Source: JBBQER01 sp052148155
Lineage (GTDB): Bacteria > Actinomycetota > Acidimicrobiia > IMCC26256 > PALSA-610
Direction of reading: 5' to 3'
Assembly (NCBI GenBank): GCA_052148155.1
Contig: JBKQIY010000145.1
Span: 1 to 48,521, forward strand
Length of the DNA stretch: 48,521 nucleotides
A model generated the notes under the pieces. The model ran no database searches. It was given only the letters and a program-made list of their open reading frames with translations, and had not been told where the DNA came from. The position numbers and the translations under genes are program-made. Below are positions 8,901 to 16,478 of the stretch, piece after piece. Each line of letters begins with the position of its first letter. Positions within the stretch are counted from its first letter, which is position 1.

Positions 8901-9966
8901 GGTTGCGCGCTTGACCGGCTTCATCGTGAGCCGCGGTGTCGCCTTCGTCGGTCGCGTCTCCGTGCGGTCGGCTGTCGTGTGGACCGCGGTGGCTGTCGCG
9001 ATGGTCGGGATGCTCGCACCCGCGTGGACGCAGGTCGCGCACTACGACCTGTTCGACGGCACGCTCATCCCGTACCAACGCATCGCCGAACAGCAAGACG
9101 GCGCCGACTTCAGAGCGTTGGTCCTGGAAGCGGAACGGGACGGCGGTGGCCGCATCTACGCTGGTCTGCGCGCCAACTGGGGCGAGCAGTACAGGATCGG
9201 AAACGTCCCGGCGTACGCGGAGCTCGAAAACTACGATGCCGACGCGATCGGATATCCGTTCCGCACCGTGCAGTCGCTGTCCACTGACGTCGATGCGAGC
9301 TTCAACGAATTCAACCTCGCCCAGTACCAGATCCTGAACATCAAATACATGATCTTGCCGGAAGGTCACCCACCGCCGGTCCCGGCGACGTTCCTCGACT
9401 CGCGAGGTCGGCACCGGCTGTACGAGGTCAACACCTCCGGCTACTTCCAAGTCATCGACGTGATGGGAGCGATCAGCGAGAACCGCACCGACATCAACAG
9501 CGAGTCGTATACGTTCCGATACGGACCGCTCGCGACGGACAACGTCTACCCGTCGGTCGCGTTCAACGGGGGCCGCGCCGCGCCGGCGACGGCTGTCGGT
9601 GCTTCCCCACCGGCCGGTACGCCGGGCACCGTGCTCACACAGGACAGCCGCGATGCGGTCAACGGAGTGTTTACGGCCACTGTGCGAGCCAATCGAAACG
9701 CGGCAGTGCTGCTCAAAGAGTCGTTCGATCCCCGCTGGACGGTCACCGTCGACGGCGTCGCGCAGAAGCCGGTGATGATTGCACCAAGCCTCGTCGGCGT
9801 TGAAGTCCCGGCCGGAACCCACACGATCGTGTTCCAATACAAGTCGTATCCGGACTACCCGATCCTCCTGACCGTCGGGCTGTTGACGCTGGCGGCGCTC
9901 ATTGTGTGGCCGCGACGCAGACAACTCGTGCCCGTCCGCCGTTCCCGGAGCAAGACCACGTCATAG
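5971..9966 (+). CDS. giant membrane protein: GT-C-like half fused to PTPS-related/YfhO-like half
   Basis: The protein has 1331 residues. Residues about 30-480 form a polytopic GT-C-like module (many hydrophobic helices; an early loop FYGDLNYFRGWITDLHNVG with acidic residues as in polyprenyl-sugar transferases, and VYPPGYLYVLD). Residues 524-578 are a repeated G-P-V-E-S linker. Residues about 610-1040 are a second polytopic block with the AFHLEMVRWADHQIGEGKVP and FHHYQSLPYTLTAYA pattern of PTPS-related membrane proteins. A beta-rich extracytoplasmic domain (ESFDPRWTVTVDG, as in YfhO-type proteins) and a final helix near 1300-1320 complete it. The product is probably an envelope glycosyltransferase for a cell-surface glycan. 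The fusion is unusual. The divergent GT2 gene may make its lipid-linked donor. Confidence 0.85.
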   Translation: MSLTSPVLRRRRITSDAPETSLRSTRDSGPIRRFVWWLDTPLGLVLMFVLALAIRVAIAPRFGFYGDLNYFRGWITDLHNVGIRHFYASVGDTTYVYPPGYLYVLDVLARFSSSPSYLLVKFPTILGDLALAWTCGVLAQRLAPQTLRQRVPVRAAVIAAVLFNPAVIALSVVWGQVDAIPAFLVMASLLFLVTGRPSVRRELAAMILFAAAFAMKPQSSFIFPVLGYALYRRHLHHRSISEIARGCAKIFVVGAPALGLLAVSGLPFGLSPVGLKDFYSKASNGYKITSVWAFNLWGVVGFQRGDVRNAGTVVQFVAGVPAFDVGAFAFVAGTAYVIWRAHRSINRGHDEARVLVVAAAATSLIAFTVLTRMHERYLFPVLACLAPLVVWRGFRWVYAAVSALFVVNLWYPFAVYNYSWKVYYPTWKLTTFYYQPVFHWVFGNIATTDTWQKKMWSLFVVAACVVLTARGFRWIERVDDAATLSGDDRSPLPEPTERVSVAAGFVGTGFAPSAAVAAETVAAGPDETGPVESGPVESGAVESGPVESGPVESGSVGSGAVETEGVETEAVDAGAVDVGAGRGDTTPRWLRLFRSAMAPIAAEETDAPWRWLRLLPLGLVIVSCVFSLVILRSETTPANNLNDSAFHLEMVRWADHQIGEGKVPLDGWFPNLALGSSFFHHYQSLPYTLTAYAARLTGLGDTTTYLWLLYLMLALWPISVFLGARLLSLERWPAAAAALVSPLIVSVTGYGYEHSSYTWQGLGVFTQLWGMWLLPLVWGLTYRAVTKGSKWYAPAALVLALTIATHLMTGYLAVLSIGVWVLLSRREFVRRVARAAIVAVGGLATAAWVLVPLLADRNYSAQTQFYKGTFFDDSYGAGKILHWLFTGELFDHGRFPILSLLVAVGFVVCVVRAQRSEPARAVLGVWTLSLFLFFGRATWGVRSVVNLLPGNGDLQMHRFMVGVDLAAIFLAGFGLVAVARLTGFIVSRGVAFVGRVSVRSAVVWTAVAVAMVGMLAPAWTQVAHYDLFDGTLIPYQRIAEQQDGADFRALVLEAERDGGGRIYAGLRANWGEQYRIGNVPAYAELENYDADAIGYPFRTVQSLSTDVDASFNEFNLAQYQILNIKYMILPEGHPPPVPATFLDSRGRHRLYEVNTSGYFQVIDVMGAISENRTDINSESYTFRYGPLATDNVYPSVAFNGGRAAPATAVGASPPAGTPGTVLTQDSRDAVNGVFTATVRANRNAAVLLKESFDPRWTVTVDGVAQKPVMIAPSLVGVEVPAGTHTIVFQYKSYPDYPILLTVGLLTLAALIVWPRRRQLVPVRRSRSKTTS
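7540..7704 (+). repeat. 15-base in-frame minisatellite coding a GPVES linker
   Basis: Eleven head-to-tail units of 15 bases, consensus gggccagtcgagtcc. The first eight units are nearly identical and the last three are diverged. They encode residues 524-578 of the 1331-residue membrane protein as repeats of G-P/A/S-V-E/G-S/T. The array sits exactly between the two membrane modules. Because the unit is a multiple of three, gain or loss of copies would change linker length without breaking the frame. Confidence 0.95.
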
Positions 9967-9968
9967 AC

Positions 9969-9992
9969 GGTATGGCAATCGTTTGCCATACC
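9969..9992. promoter_or_regulatory. 24-base palindrome, candidate LacI-family operator
   Basis: Two 12-base half-sites (GGTATGGCAATC and GTTTGCCATACC) are reverse complements except at one position and meet at a central CG. That is the architecture of LacI/PurR-type operators. The site lies 66 bases before the amidohydrolase ATG and covers the likely -35 box. A LacI-family gene is next door. The same sequence could instead form a 10-bp stem with a TCGT loop ending the upstream gene, but no T-run follows. Confidence 0.55.
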
Positions 9993-10011
9993 GCTCGTCG
10001 AGCAGTACCTT
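9983..10011 (+). promoter_or_regulatory. probable sigma-70-type promoter of the amidohydrolase
   Basis: A TTGCCA -35 element at 9983-9988 and a TACCTT -10 element at 10006-10011 (TANNNT, common in actinobacteria) are separated by 17 bases. The -35 lies inside the right half of the palindrome, so a bound repressor would block polymerase. The predicted leader is about 40 bases. Confidence 0.4.
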
Positions 10012-10057
10012 CCGGGCACGGGCTTGTTCCCGCAACGTCGCAGTGTTCGGGGGTCAG

Positions 10058-11155
10058 ATGCTGAACGGTCACCGCGTCATCGATGCCGACTCGCACATTC
10101 ACGACTTCCACCTCGACTGGCCGACACTGTTGCCGCCCGAGCTTCACGACACCGCGCCGCGCACCCACTACGAGCCTTCGGGTTTCCCGCACATCGAGGT
10201 CGAAGGACGGCTGCTGCCCGGAGGCGAGCACGACCTCGCAGAGTTGACCGAAGAGTCGACACGCGACCCGAAGTATTGGGCCGCGCCCCGCCAAGGAGAG
10301 TTCGAGCCCGCCCCGCGCCTGCCTGACATGGACGCGATGGGCATCGACGTCTGCGTCCTGTTTGGTGGCCACTGTTTTCTCGTCGCCTCCAAGGTGGAGT
10401 CACCTCAGATCGCGTACGCGACGTTGCGCGCCTACAACGAGTACCTCGGACAGTTCTGCTCGGCGGCACCCGATCGGTTGAAGGGCGTCGCGATGATTCC
10501 AATGGTCGCGCCCGACCTCGCCGCCGCGGAACTCAAGCGTGCGGTCACCGACCTCGGACTTGTTGGCGCCGTCCTCCCTCCCCACCATGCGAACGGTATG
10601 ACCCTCGATGATCGGCGCCTCGATCCGATTTGGGCGGCCGCGCAGGATCTCGACGTGCCGGTGTGTGTCCACACCATCGGTGTGCAGATCTCGCCGATCC
10701 AGTCGATGGTCCACCTGCCGATGATGGACGAGGCCTACGGCAGCATTCCCAGCATGCTGGCGCTCGGACATCTCATCATGGGTGGCGTGCTCGACCGTTT
10801 TCCGCAGCTGACGATCTGCTTCCTCGAGGTCGGCGCCGGCTGGGTTCCCTATGTGGCCGACCGGCTCGATACGAACTACGAGATGTTCGGTTCCACGCAA
10901 AATCGGATGCGCCAACGTCCGAGCGACTATGTGCGAAGCGAGCAGCTGTATTTCGCCGCCGACCCCGACGAACCCACACTGCCGGCCGTCGTCGAAGCGA
11001 TCGGAGCCGAACGGCTCGTGATCGGCTCCGACTACTGCCATCCGGAAGGGATGTGCCCGTTCACGATGCGCGAACTCGCCGAACGCGACGATCTCTCCGC
11101 CGAGGTGAAACGCAACATCCTGTACGACAATCCGAAGCGCCTGTACCGGATCTGA
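10058..11155 (+). CDS. metal-dependent amidohydrolase (amidohydrolase 2 family, ACMSD-like)
   Basis: This 365-residue TIM-barrel hydrolase starts at the ATG at 10058. The frame is open further upstream, but that extension would run through the promoter and the end of the previous gene. The metal motif HxH is in VIDADSHIHDF (His13, His15). Further ligands are expected in VCVHTIG and in VIGSDYCHPEG (the final Asp). The LDRFPQLTICFLEVGAGWVPY segment is typical of the amidohydrolase 2/ACMSD group, which decarboxylates or hydrolyses aromatic-pathway intermediates. The gene is monocistronic and convergent with the LacI-type gene, 15 bases apart. Substrate unknown. Confidence 0.9.
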   Translation: MLNGHRVIDADSHIHDFHLDWPTLLPPELHDTAPRTHYEPSGFPHIEVEGRLLPGGEHDLAELTEESTRDPKYWAAPRQGEFEPAPRLPDMDAMGIDVCVLFGGHCFLVASKVESPQIAYATLRAYNEYLGQFCSAAPDRLKGVAMIPMVAPDLAAAELKRAVTDLGLVGAVLPPHHANGMTLDDRRLDPIWAAAQDLDVPVCVHTIGVQISPIQSMVHLPMMDEAYGSIPSMLALGHLIMGGVLDRFPQLTICFLEVGAGWVPYVADRLDTNYEMFGSTQNRMRQRPSDYVRSEQLYFAADPDEPTLPAVVEAIGAERLVIGSDYCHPEGMCPFTMRELAERDDLSAEVKRNILYDNPKRLYRI

Positions 11156-11170
11156 ACCGCTCGCCGGCGT

Positions 11171-12220
11171 CTAGCGCACCTTCCCGCACGACGCGCGTCT
11201 GACAAGTTCCAACGGAAGGTTGTCGCGGCCCATGCGCGCCCCGCCGCCCAGAATCCAGATCGCTCGCTTCATCGCCGCGTCGCCGAGCGCGTTCAGAGGA
11301 ACGTGCACGGTCGTGAGTCCGAGGTCGCCCGCCACCGTCAGGTCACCGAATCCGACGACCGACACCTCAGCGGGCACGTCCACTCCGTGGTCGGCGAAGC
11401 CTTGCACGAGGCCGGCCGCCGCGTGGTCGGTGGCCGCAAGCACTGCGGTGACCACCGGGTTCCCGTCGACGTCGGACGCCTCGACGAGTTGCTTGGCGGC
11501 CTCGACGCCCGCGGCCCGGGTCCCGTCGCCCGTGATCATGCGCGACGCGCGGAACTCCATTCCGTGGCGGCGCAGCACCTCGGCGAGCGCGTAGCGGGCG
11601 ACCTGGGTGCTGTTGAGCGCGGCCGGCGCGCCGACGTAGGCGAACTCGTGATGCCCGAGCGACACCAGGTGGTCGACGAGAAGTCCGAAACCCTCACGCG
11701 TCGAATAGGACACGTCGGGCTCGACTCTGGCGTGCGGGGCGAGCCGCAACAGCACCGCTCCCGCGGCCTCGACCCGGCGGAGCTGTTCGACGAGCTCGGT
11801 CTGCTTGGCCGCGTCGGCCGCGCTCGAGCCCGCATAGATAATCGCGTCGACCCGCTGGGAACGCAGGCGCCGGACGTACGCGATTTCCTTGTCGGCGTCG
11901 CGGTCGGTCTCACATACCACGACCGAGAAGCCATTATCGAATGCGACATCTTCGATGCCGCGCACGATGCGCGCGTAGAACTCGTCGATGAGGTCGTGCA
12001 CCAGCACACCAACAATGTGGCTGCGCTGCATCACGAGGCCGCGTGCGAGGAGGTTCGGTTCGAAGTCGAGCTCGCCCGCGACTTCGAGGACCCGGGTGCG
12101 GGTCGCTTCCGCCACCGGATGTCGGCTCCCCGACAAGACACGCGACGCGGTCGTGATCGAAACCCCGGCCCCGGCGGCGACGTCGGCCAACGACGTCAGG
12201 CGGCTCGAACGACGGGTCAC
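11171..12220 (-). CDS. LacI-family transcriptional regulator
   Basis: This 349-residue protein starts at GTG. The N-terminal helix-turn-helix is TSLADVAAGAGVSITTASRV (residues 9-28) followed by LSG and the hinge helix region (NLLARGLVMQRS). A periplasmic-binding-protein-like sensor domain fills the rest, from HIVGVLVHDLIDEFYARIV to VPLNALGDAAMKRAIW. It acts as a dimer on palindromic DNA and responds to a small molecule, often a sugar or aromatic compound. Its likely target is the palindrome at 9969-9992 in front of the convergent amidohydrolase. It is divergent from whiB with 56 bases between starts, so a shared control region is possible. Confidence 0.93.
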   Translation of the reverse strand: MTRRSSRLTSLADVAAGAGVSITTASRVLSGSRHPVAEATRTRVLEVAGELDFEPNLLARGLVMQRSHIVGVLVHDLIDEFYARIVRGIEDVAFDNGFSVVVCETDRDADKEIAYVRRLRSQRVDAIIYAGSSAADAAKQTELVEQLRRVEAAGAVLLRLAPHARVEPDVSYSTREGFGLLVDHLVSLGHHEFAYVGAPAALNSTQVARYALAEVLRRHGMEFRASRMITGDGTRAAGVEAAKQLVEASDVDGNPVVTAVLAATDHAAAGLVQGFADHGVDVPAEVSVVGFGDLTVAGDLGLTTVHVPLNALGDAAMKRAIWILGGGARMGRDNLPLELVRRASCGKVR

Positions 12221-12276
12221 GGACCCAAGGTTAGGAGCCCGGGAATGACCGAACCCGCCCCGACGTTACGCGGACC

Positions 12277-12558
12277 ATGTCCGGGAATCCCGCCTCACCG
12301 TCTGCCGATTTCTTCGACGAGGCTGCCTGCAAAGGCGTCGACACCACAGTGTTCTTCCCCGTCTCGGAGACGTTCGCGGGCCAGGCCAAGGCAATCTGCG
12401 CCACGTGTCCGGTCTCCGAGCAGTGTCTCGAATATGCGATCCAGACCCGCCAGCCCGACGGCGTCTGGGGCGGACTGACGGCCGTAGAACGCCACCGACT
12501 TGTCCGCCGGCGCCAAAAGTCGGCCCGCGAACAACGCGATCGGTCCACCGCCGCTTGA
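12277..12558 (+). CDS. WhiB-family [4Fe-4S] transcription factor
   Basis: This 93-residue protein has the four cluster cysteines at Cys18, Cys41, Cys44 and Cys50 (C-x22-C-x2-C-x5-C), followed by the GVWGG turn at 62-66 and a basic tail (RHRLVRRRQKSAREQR) for DNA contact. These are the full hallmarks of Wbl proteins, which are confined to Actinobacteria and their phages and often act by binding the principal sigma factor. It sits between the LacI gene and the end of the flagellar cluster. A role in flagellar control is possible, but nothing in the sequence shows it. Confidence 0.95.
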   Translation: MSGNPASPSADFFDEAACKGVDTTVFFPVSETFAGQAKAICATCPVSEQCLEYAIQTRQPDGVWGGLTAVERHRLVRRRQKSAREQRDRSTAA

Positions 12559-12598
12559 GTGCAGCTCCCACTCGAGGGGGCGTCGGGCGGATGGTGGA

Positions 12599-12895
12599 TC
12601 AGGCGGCGTTGGCTTGCGGCTGGTCGCTGTCGTCGCGCCGGCGCTCTGGTTGCGAGATCGCCGGCGGCGGCGGCGGAGAGGGTCGTCGCGGTTGGTTCGC
12701 GTAGCCGGCAACGAGCGTCGCGACGCCGTGTACGCCGCACCACGAGATCGCCAGCGCAACGAGATAGCGGATTCCGCCTTCGGTCACGTCGACGGTGCCG
12801 TGCAGCATGTTCACAAACGTCGGCAGACACAGGAGCAGCGACAGTACGAGACTCAACGCGAACGTGAATGCCGGGTCAACCGAAGGGCGTTTCAT
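12599..12895 (-). CDS. small two-helix membrane protein at the end of the flagellar operon
   Basis: This 98-residue protein starts at an ATG overlapping the flhF stop by 4 bases, so it is probably co-translated with flhF. Two hydrophobic segments are visible (about 9-33, FTFALSLVLSLLLCLPTFV, and about 42-65, RYLVALAISWCGVHGVATLV). A proline-rich hydrophilic tail (RRPSPPPPPAISQPE) follows. I recognise no family. As the last gene of the flhA-flhF transcript it may help place or stabilise the export apparatus, but that is inference from position only. Confidence 0.7.
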   Translation of the reverse strand: MKRPSVDPAFTFALSLVLSLLLCLPTFVNMLHGTVDVTEGGIRYLVALAISWCGVHGVATLVAGYANQPRRPSPPPPPAISQPERRRDDSDQPQANAA

Positions 12896-14253
12896 GACGA
12901 CAAGCGCTCCAGCAACAGCTCGGTCCAGGTCAGCGGTGATGCCAGCTCTTGTTCGAGCCGACCGACCGGAATCCCGATGTCGAGTGCGGTAGCCGGGCTC
13001 ACCGTCTCGTCGAGGCCGTCGAGCGCGAGGACGTCGACGCCGCCGAGCTCTTCGATCCGGTGCGCGATGTCTTCCCGCTTCCAGCCCGCGTCGACGATCG
13101 CCCAGGTGACGGTCGGTTCAAGGTTGTCGAGTATTCCCCTTGCCCAACGCAGCCCGCGAGTCGGGGTCGGCAGGCTGCACGCGACAATCGTCGGCCGCGT
13201 GCGGCGACGCCAGCTCAACCTGCGCTCCAGCGCGGTCGCGGCGTCGCACATCTGCAGCCACGTCGGGATCCCTCCACCAAGTTTCTCCTGCGTCGCGAGC
13301 ATCACGTCGTCGGGGTCGAGCCCGGCTTCGGCCGCGAGGTCGCGTGCGAGCAGGACCGGCGTCGCGCCGACCCCAACCGTCGCGATGACCACACCCACGG
13401 CTCCAGGGACGCTCGGCGCTGGTGGAAGCCGAATCAGCGACTCGACCAACGCGCCCTTCAACCCGGAGTGGCCGACGCCGCGCGGTATCAGTCGGGGCGG
13501 CAGACCCATCTTCGAAAGCCGCGTCTCGTAGCGGTCGATCACCTCGGCCGAAGGCGTCACGGGTCGCGTGCCGCGAGGTGTTGACACCGTGCCCAACGTG
13601 GAGACACGCAGGTCATCGTCTTCGTCCGGTCGCGGCGCCGTATCGACCGGTTCGTTCGGCAGCGCCAACGAAGGCGCAGCTGGACCGGCAGAGCTCGTGG
13701 TCGCGGTCCTCGCAGTGCGCAGATCGATCTCTTCCACCGCGCGACGCGACTCGCTCGCCGTCTCGGCGTCTGCGCCGAGTTCGTCAGCAGTGGCGTCGAT
13801 CGACCGGCTAAACCGGTCGAGCACCTGCGCGAAGTCGCGCGATTCCGTCGAGAGGGACCGCTCCTCGACGAGGTCGATGACGTTGTTGCGCTCGTCGGCG
13901 CTCACCGCGTCGGCGAGTTCGAGGATCGTGGCCGGAACGCGGCCCTCGGACCGAACCGGAACCGGCACGGACGACGGGTTCGGCGTGCGAACCGGGGTCG
14001 GCATGGAATCCGGCGTCGGCATGGAATTTGGGGTCGTTGGGGAATCCGGGGTCGGCGGGGAATCCGGGATCGCGGTCCGAGCCGCGTCCGCCTCGACGAG
14101 TACCTCGAACGCTTGACGCGAGAAGAAGCCAGCGACGCCGCCCTTGCGGATCCGGTTCGCGGCCACGATGCGCGCGTCGGGGCCAACCTCGGCGCGCACA
14201 CGCTCGAGGAGGTCCTCAAGGACCGGTCCCTCAAACTGCCGCTGGCTGGCCAA
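12892..14253 (-). CDS. flhF: FlhF-like flagellar protein with degenerate GTPase site
   Basis: This 453-residue protein starts at a TTG 23 bases inside the end of flhA. The N-terminal domain (1-56) matches the FlhF B domain (FEGPVLEDLLERVRAEVGPDA then GGVAGFF and FEVLVEAD). A proline/serine-rich linker follows (61-100), then an acidic spacer. The SRP-GTPase-like NG domain is at about 238-453. Its P-loop reads ATVGVGATPVLLA (291-303) where FlhF has GPTGVGKTTTIAK, so the catalytic lysine is replaced by alanine. The DTAGR and TKLDE positions read VDAGWKR and LDGLDE. FlhF normally localises polar flagella through GTP-dependent dimerisation; this copy probably cannot bind GTP normally. It is a pseudo-GTPase or a diverged scaffold. 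Confidence 0.82.
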   Translation of the reverse strand: MASQRQFEGPVLEDLLERVRAEVGPDARIVAANRIRKGGVAGFFSRQAFEVLVEADAARTAIPDSPPTPDSPTTPNSMPTPDSMPTPVRTPNPSSVPVPVRSEGRVPATILELADAVSADERNNVIDLVEERSLSTESRDFAQVLDRFSRSIDATADELGADAETASESRRAVEEIDLRTARTATTSSAGPAAPSLALPNEPVDTAPRPDEDDDLRVSTLGTVSTPRGTRPVTPSAEVIDRYETRLSKMGLPPRLIPRGVGHSGLKGALVESLIRLPPAPSVPGAVGVVIATVGVGATPVLLARDLAAEAGLDPDDVMLATQEKLGGGIPTWLQMCDAATALERRLSWRRRTRPTIVACSLPTPTRGLRWARGILDNLEPTVTWAIVDAGWKREDIAHRIEELGGVDVLALDGLDETVSPATALDIGIPVGRLEQELASPLTWTELLLERLSS

Positions 14254-16285
14254 GGTTCACCACCGCGATCGTGTCGAGCTCGAGCTGCGCGCCGAGCTCC
14301 GTGTAGGCGAGAACAGGTAGCCGTGGGGCGACGGCCTGCAAAAGGCGGTGCAACGCGGCCCGAAGTTGGGTGGAGCAAACGAGCACCGGCTCGATGCCTT
14401 TCATCTCGGCCTCCTGCGCGTTGCGCGCGACGGCCGTCGCCAACTGCTCGGCGATCTGCGGATCGAGCGCGAGATAGCTGCCCTGGTCGCTGGTGCGTAA
14501 CGCTTCCGCGAGCGAGTGCTCGATCATCGGTTCGAGGGTCAGCACCGGCAGCCGGCCGTCGCGCGAATGCGACGCCGAGATCGCCGGCCCGAGCGCGGTG
14601 CGGACCGCCTCGACGATTTGTTCCAGATCCTTCGTGGCTCGCGAACGCTCGGATACCACTTCGAAGATCCGCACGAGATCACGGATGCCGACGCCCTCGT
14701 CGAGCAACGACTGGAGCACGCGCTGAATCTCGCCGGCGGTGATACTGGCGCCGTTCAACTCGTCGATGACGACCGGATCGGTCTGCTTCGCAAGGTCGAT
14801 CAGGAGCTTGACGTCCTGGCGTCCGAGCAACCGGCCCGCATTTCGGCGCACGACCTCAGCAAGATGTGTGGTGATGACCGACGCACGGTCGACAACCGTC
14901 GCGCCCGTGACCTCGGCCTGATGTCGGAATTCGAGCGGCACCCAGCGGGCCGGCAGCCCGAACACCGGCTCACGGGTCGGGGTCCCGGGAAGTCCCGGTT
15001 GATCGTCGCCAAGGACGAGGACGTGGTTCTGCGGCGCTTCGCCGCGACCGACCTCGACGCCGTGCACACGGATCGCGTACGTGCTCGACGGCAGCTCCAT
15101 GTTGTCGCGTGTCCGCACCAGTGGGATCACGATGCCGAGCTCGAGCGCCAGTTTGCGCCGCAGCGCACGTACGCGGTCGAGCAGGTCGCCGCCTTTGCTC
15201 GCGTCGACGAGATCGACGAGATCGAACGCGATCTCGAGTTCGAGCGGCTCGACGCGCATGTCGGTCGCGATCCGCTCCGGCGCGTCGGGTGACAGCGGCG
15301 GCGTCTCAGCCGCGCGGTCGGCTTCGGTGGCGTCGGCGAGGATCTGCTCGTCCGACGGGAGCCGAGCCGCGAGAACGAGGAGTAAGCCTCCGACGAGGAT
15401 GAACGGAACCTTCGGCAAGCCCGGCACGATGGCGATCACGCACATCGCACCGCCGGCGAGTTGCATCGTGCGCTTATGCCGCGTGAACTGCTGCAACAGG
15501 TCGGTGCCGAGATCGCTCTCGGTCGCGGCGCGGGTCACGATCAGGCCTGACGACAACGAGATGAGCAACGCCGGTATCTGTGCGACCAACCCGTCGCCGA
15601 CGGTCAGCAGGCTGTACTTCGAGACGGCGTCGCCGAACGACATGTGCTTTTGCAGTATCCCGACCGCGAAGCCGCCGATCAGGTTGATCAGCACGATCAC
15701 GATGGCCGCGATCGCGTCGCCCTTCACGAACTTCGAAGCACCGTCCATCGCGCCGTAGAAGTCGGCTTCGTCGGCGATCTCCTTGCGGCGGCGTTTGGCC
15801 TCGGTCTCGTTGATCAGACCGGAGTTGAGGTCGGCGTCGATCGCCATCTGCTTACCGGGCATCGCGTCCAGGGTGAATCGAGCCGCGACCTCGGCGACGC
15901 GGCCGGCACCGTTCGTGATCACAATGAACTGGATCACGATCAGAATCAGAAATATCACCAGCCCGACGATCACGGATCCGCCCACCACGAAATGACCGAA
16001 CGACTCGATCACGGTGCCCGCGTACGCATGCAGCAGCACGAGCCGCGTGACCGACACGTTGAGCGCGAGCCGGAACAGGGTCGCGATGAGGAGATACGAC
16101 GGGAAGATCGAGAAGTCGAGCACACGTCGTGTCGACATGCTGACCAGGAGTGCAAGCGTGGCGAGCGCCATGTTGCCGACGATGAGCAGATCGATCAGCG
16201 GGGTCGGCAACGGCACGACCATCATCACCACGATCCCGACGATCGCGGCAGGGATCGCGATCTGTCCGATGCGGTTGTTGACCAC
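14231..16285 (-). CDS. flhA: FlhA, flagellar type III export gate
   Basis: The GTG at 16285 is preferred because GAGGAG lies 4 bases ahead of it. A GTG at 16324 in the same frame would add 13 basic residues but has its purine run immediately against the codon. The 684 residues give eight N-terminal membrane helices. The conserved FHIPEP block is represented by FRLALNVSVTRLVLLHAYAGT, then AARFTLDAMPGKQMAIDADLNSG and FYGAMDGASKFVKGDAIA. A cytoplasmic domain from about residue 330 binds chaperone-substrate complexes. FlhA forms the nonameric ring of the export gate. A sigma-28-like promoter lies about 70 bases upstream. Confidence 0.95.
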   Translation of the reverse strand: MVNNRIGQIAIPAAIVGIVVMMVVPLPTPLIDLLIVGNMALATLALLVSMSTRRVLDFSIFPSYLLIATLFRLALNVSVTRLVLLHAYAGTVIESFGHFVVGGSVIVGLVIFLILIVIQFIVITNGAGRVAEVAARFTLDAMPGKQMAIDADLNSGLINETEAKRRRKEIADEADFYGAMDGASKFVKGDAIAAIVIVLINLIGGFAVGILQKHMSFGDAVSKYSLLTVGDGLVAQIPALLISLSSGLIVTRAATESDLGTDLLQQFTRHKRTMQLAGGAMCVIAIVPGLPKVPFILVGGLLLVLAARLPSDEQILADATEADRAAETPPLSPDAPERIATDMRVEPLELEIAFDLVDLVDASKGGDLLDRVRALRRKLALELGIVIPLVRTRDNMELPSSTYAIRVHGVEVGRGEAPQNHVLVLGDDQPGLPGTPTREPVFGLPARWVPLEFRHQAEVTGATVVDRASVITTHLAEVVRRNAGRLLGRQDVKLLIDLAKQTDPVVIDELNGASITAGEIQRVLQSLLDEGVGIRDLVRIFEVVSERSRATKDLEQIVEAVRTALGPAISASHSRDGRLPVLTLEPMIEHSLAEALRTSDQGSYLALDPQIAEQLATAVARNAQEAEMKGIEPVLVCSTQLRAALHRLLQAVAPRLPVLAYTELGAQLELDTIAVVNLGQPAAV

Positions 16286-16354
16286 GGGACTCCTCGGCAC
16301 CTTCGCGCGCGCCGTCCGTGGCACCTTCTTTGAGGTTCGGGCGAACCCCGGTAC

Positions 16355-16381
16355 TGATCGGCCCGGCCGACCTCCGGCTTA
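16355..16381 (-). promoter_or_regulatory. sigma-28/WhiG-type promoter of flhA
   Basis: Read on the minus strand: TAAG, 15 bases, GCCGATCA. The consensus for the flagellar sigma factor is TAAA-N15-GCCGATAA. It lies in the 193-base gap between flhB and flhA and would give a leader of about 60 bases to the GTG at 16285. The rest of the gap shows a second GCCGATCG (16428-16435 region) without a matching -35. Confidence 0.6.
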
Positions 16382-16478
16382 GGCCCTCTCGGGCGGCGTC
16401 CGGTCGCGAACCGACCAATCCGATCGGCCGGTTTCGGGGGACGATGCACCCCGGTGAGCACTCCTGGCGTTCAGGGCG

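Noticed and set aside
13980..14080. Proline/serine-rich repeated codons in flhF, considered as a possible tandem repeat element.
   Set aside because: Units are irregular and diverged; better described as a low-complexity linker of the protein.
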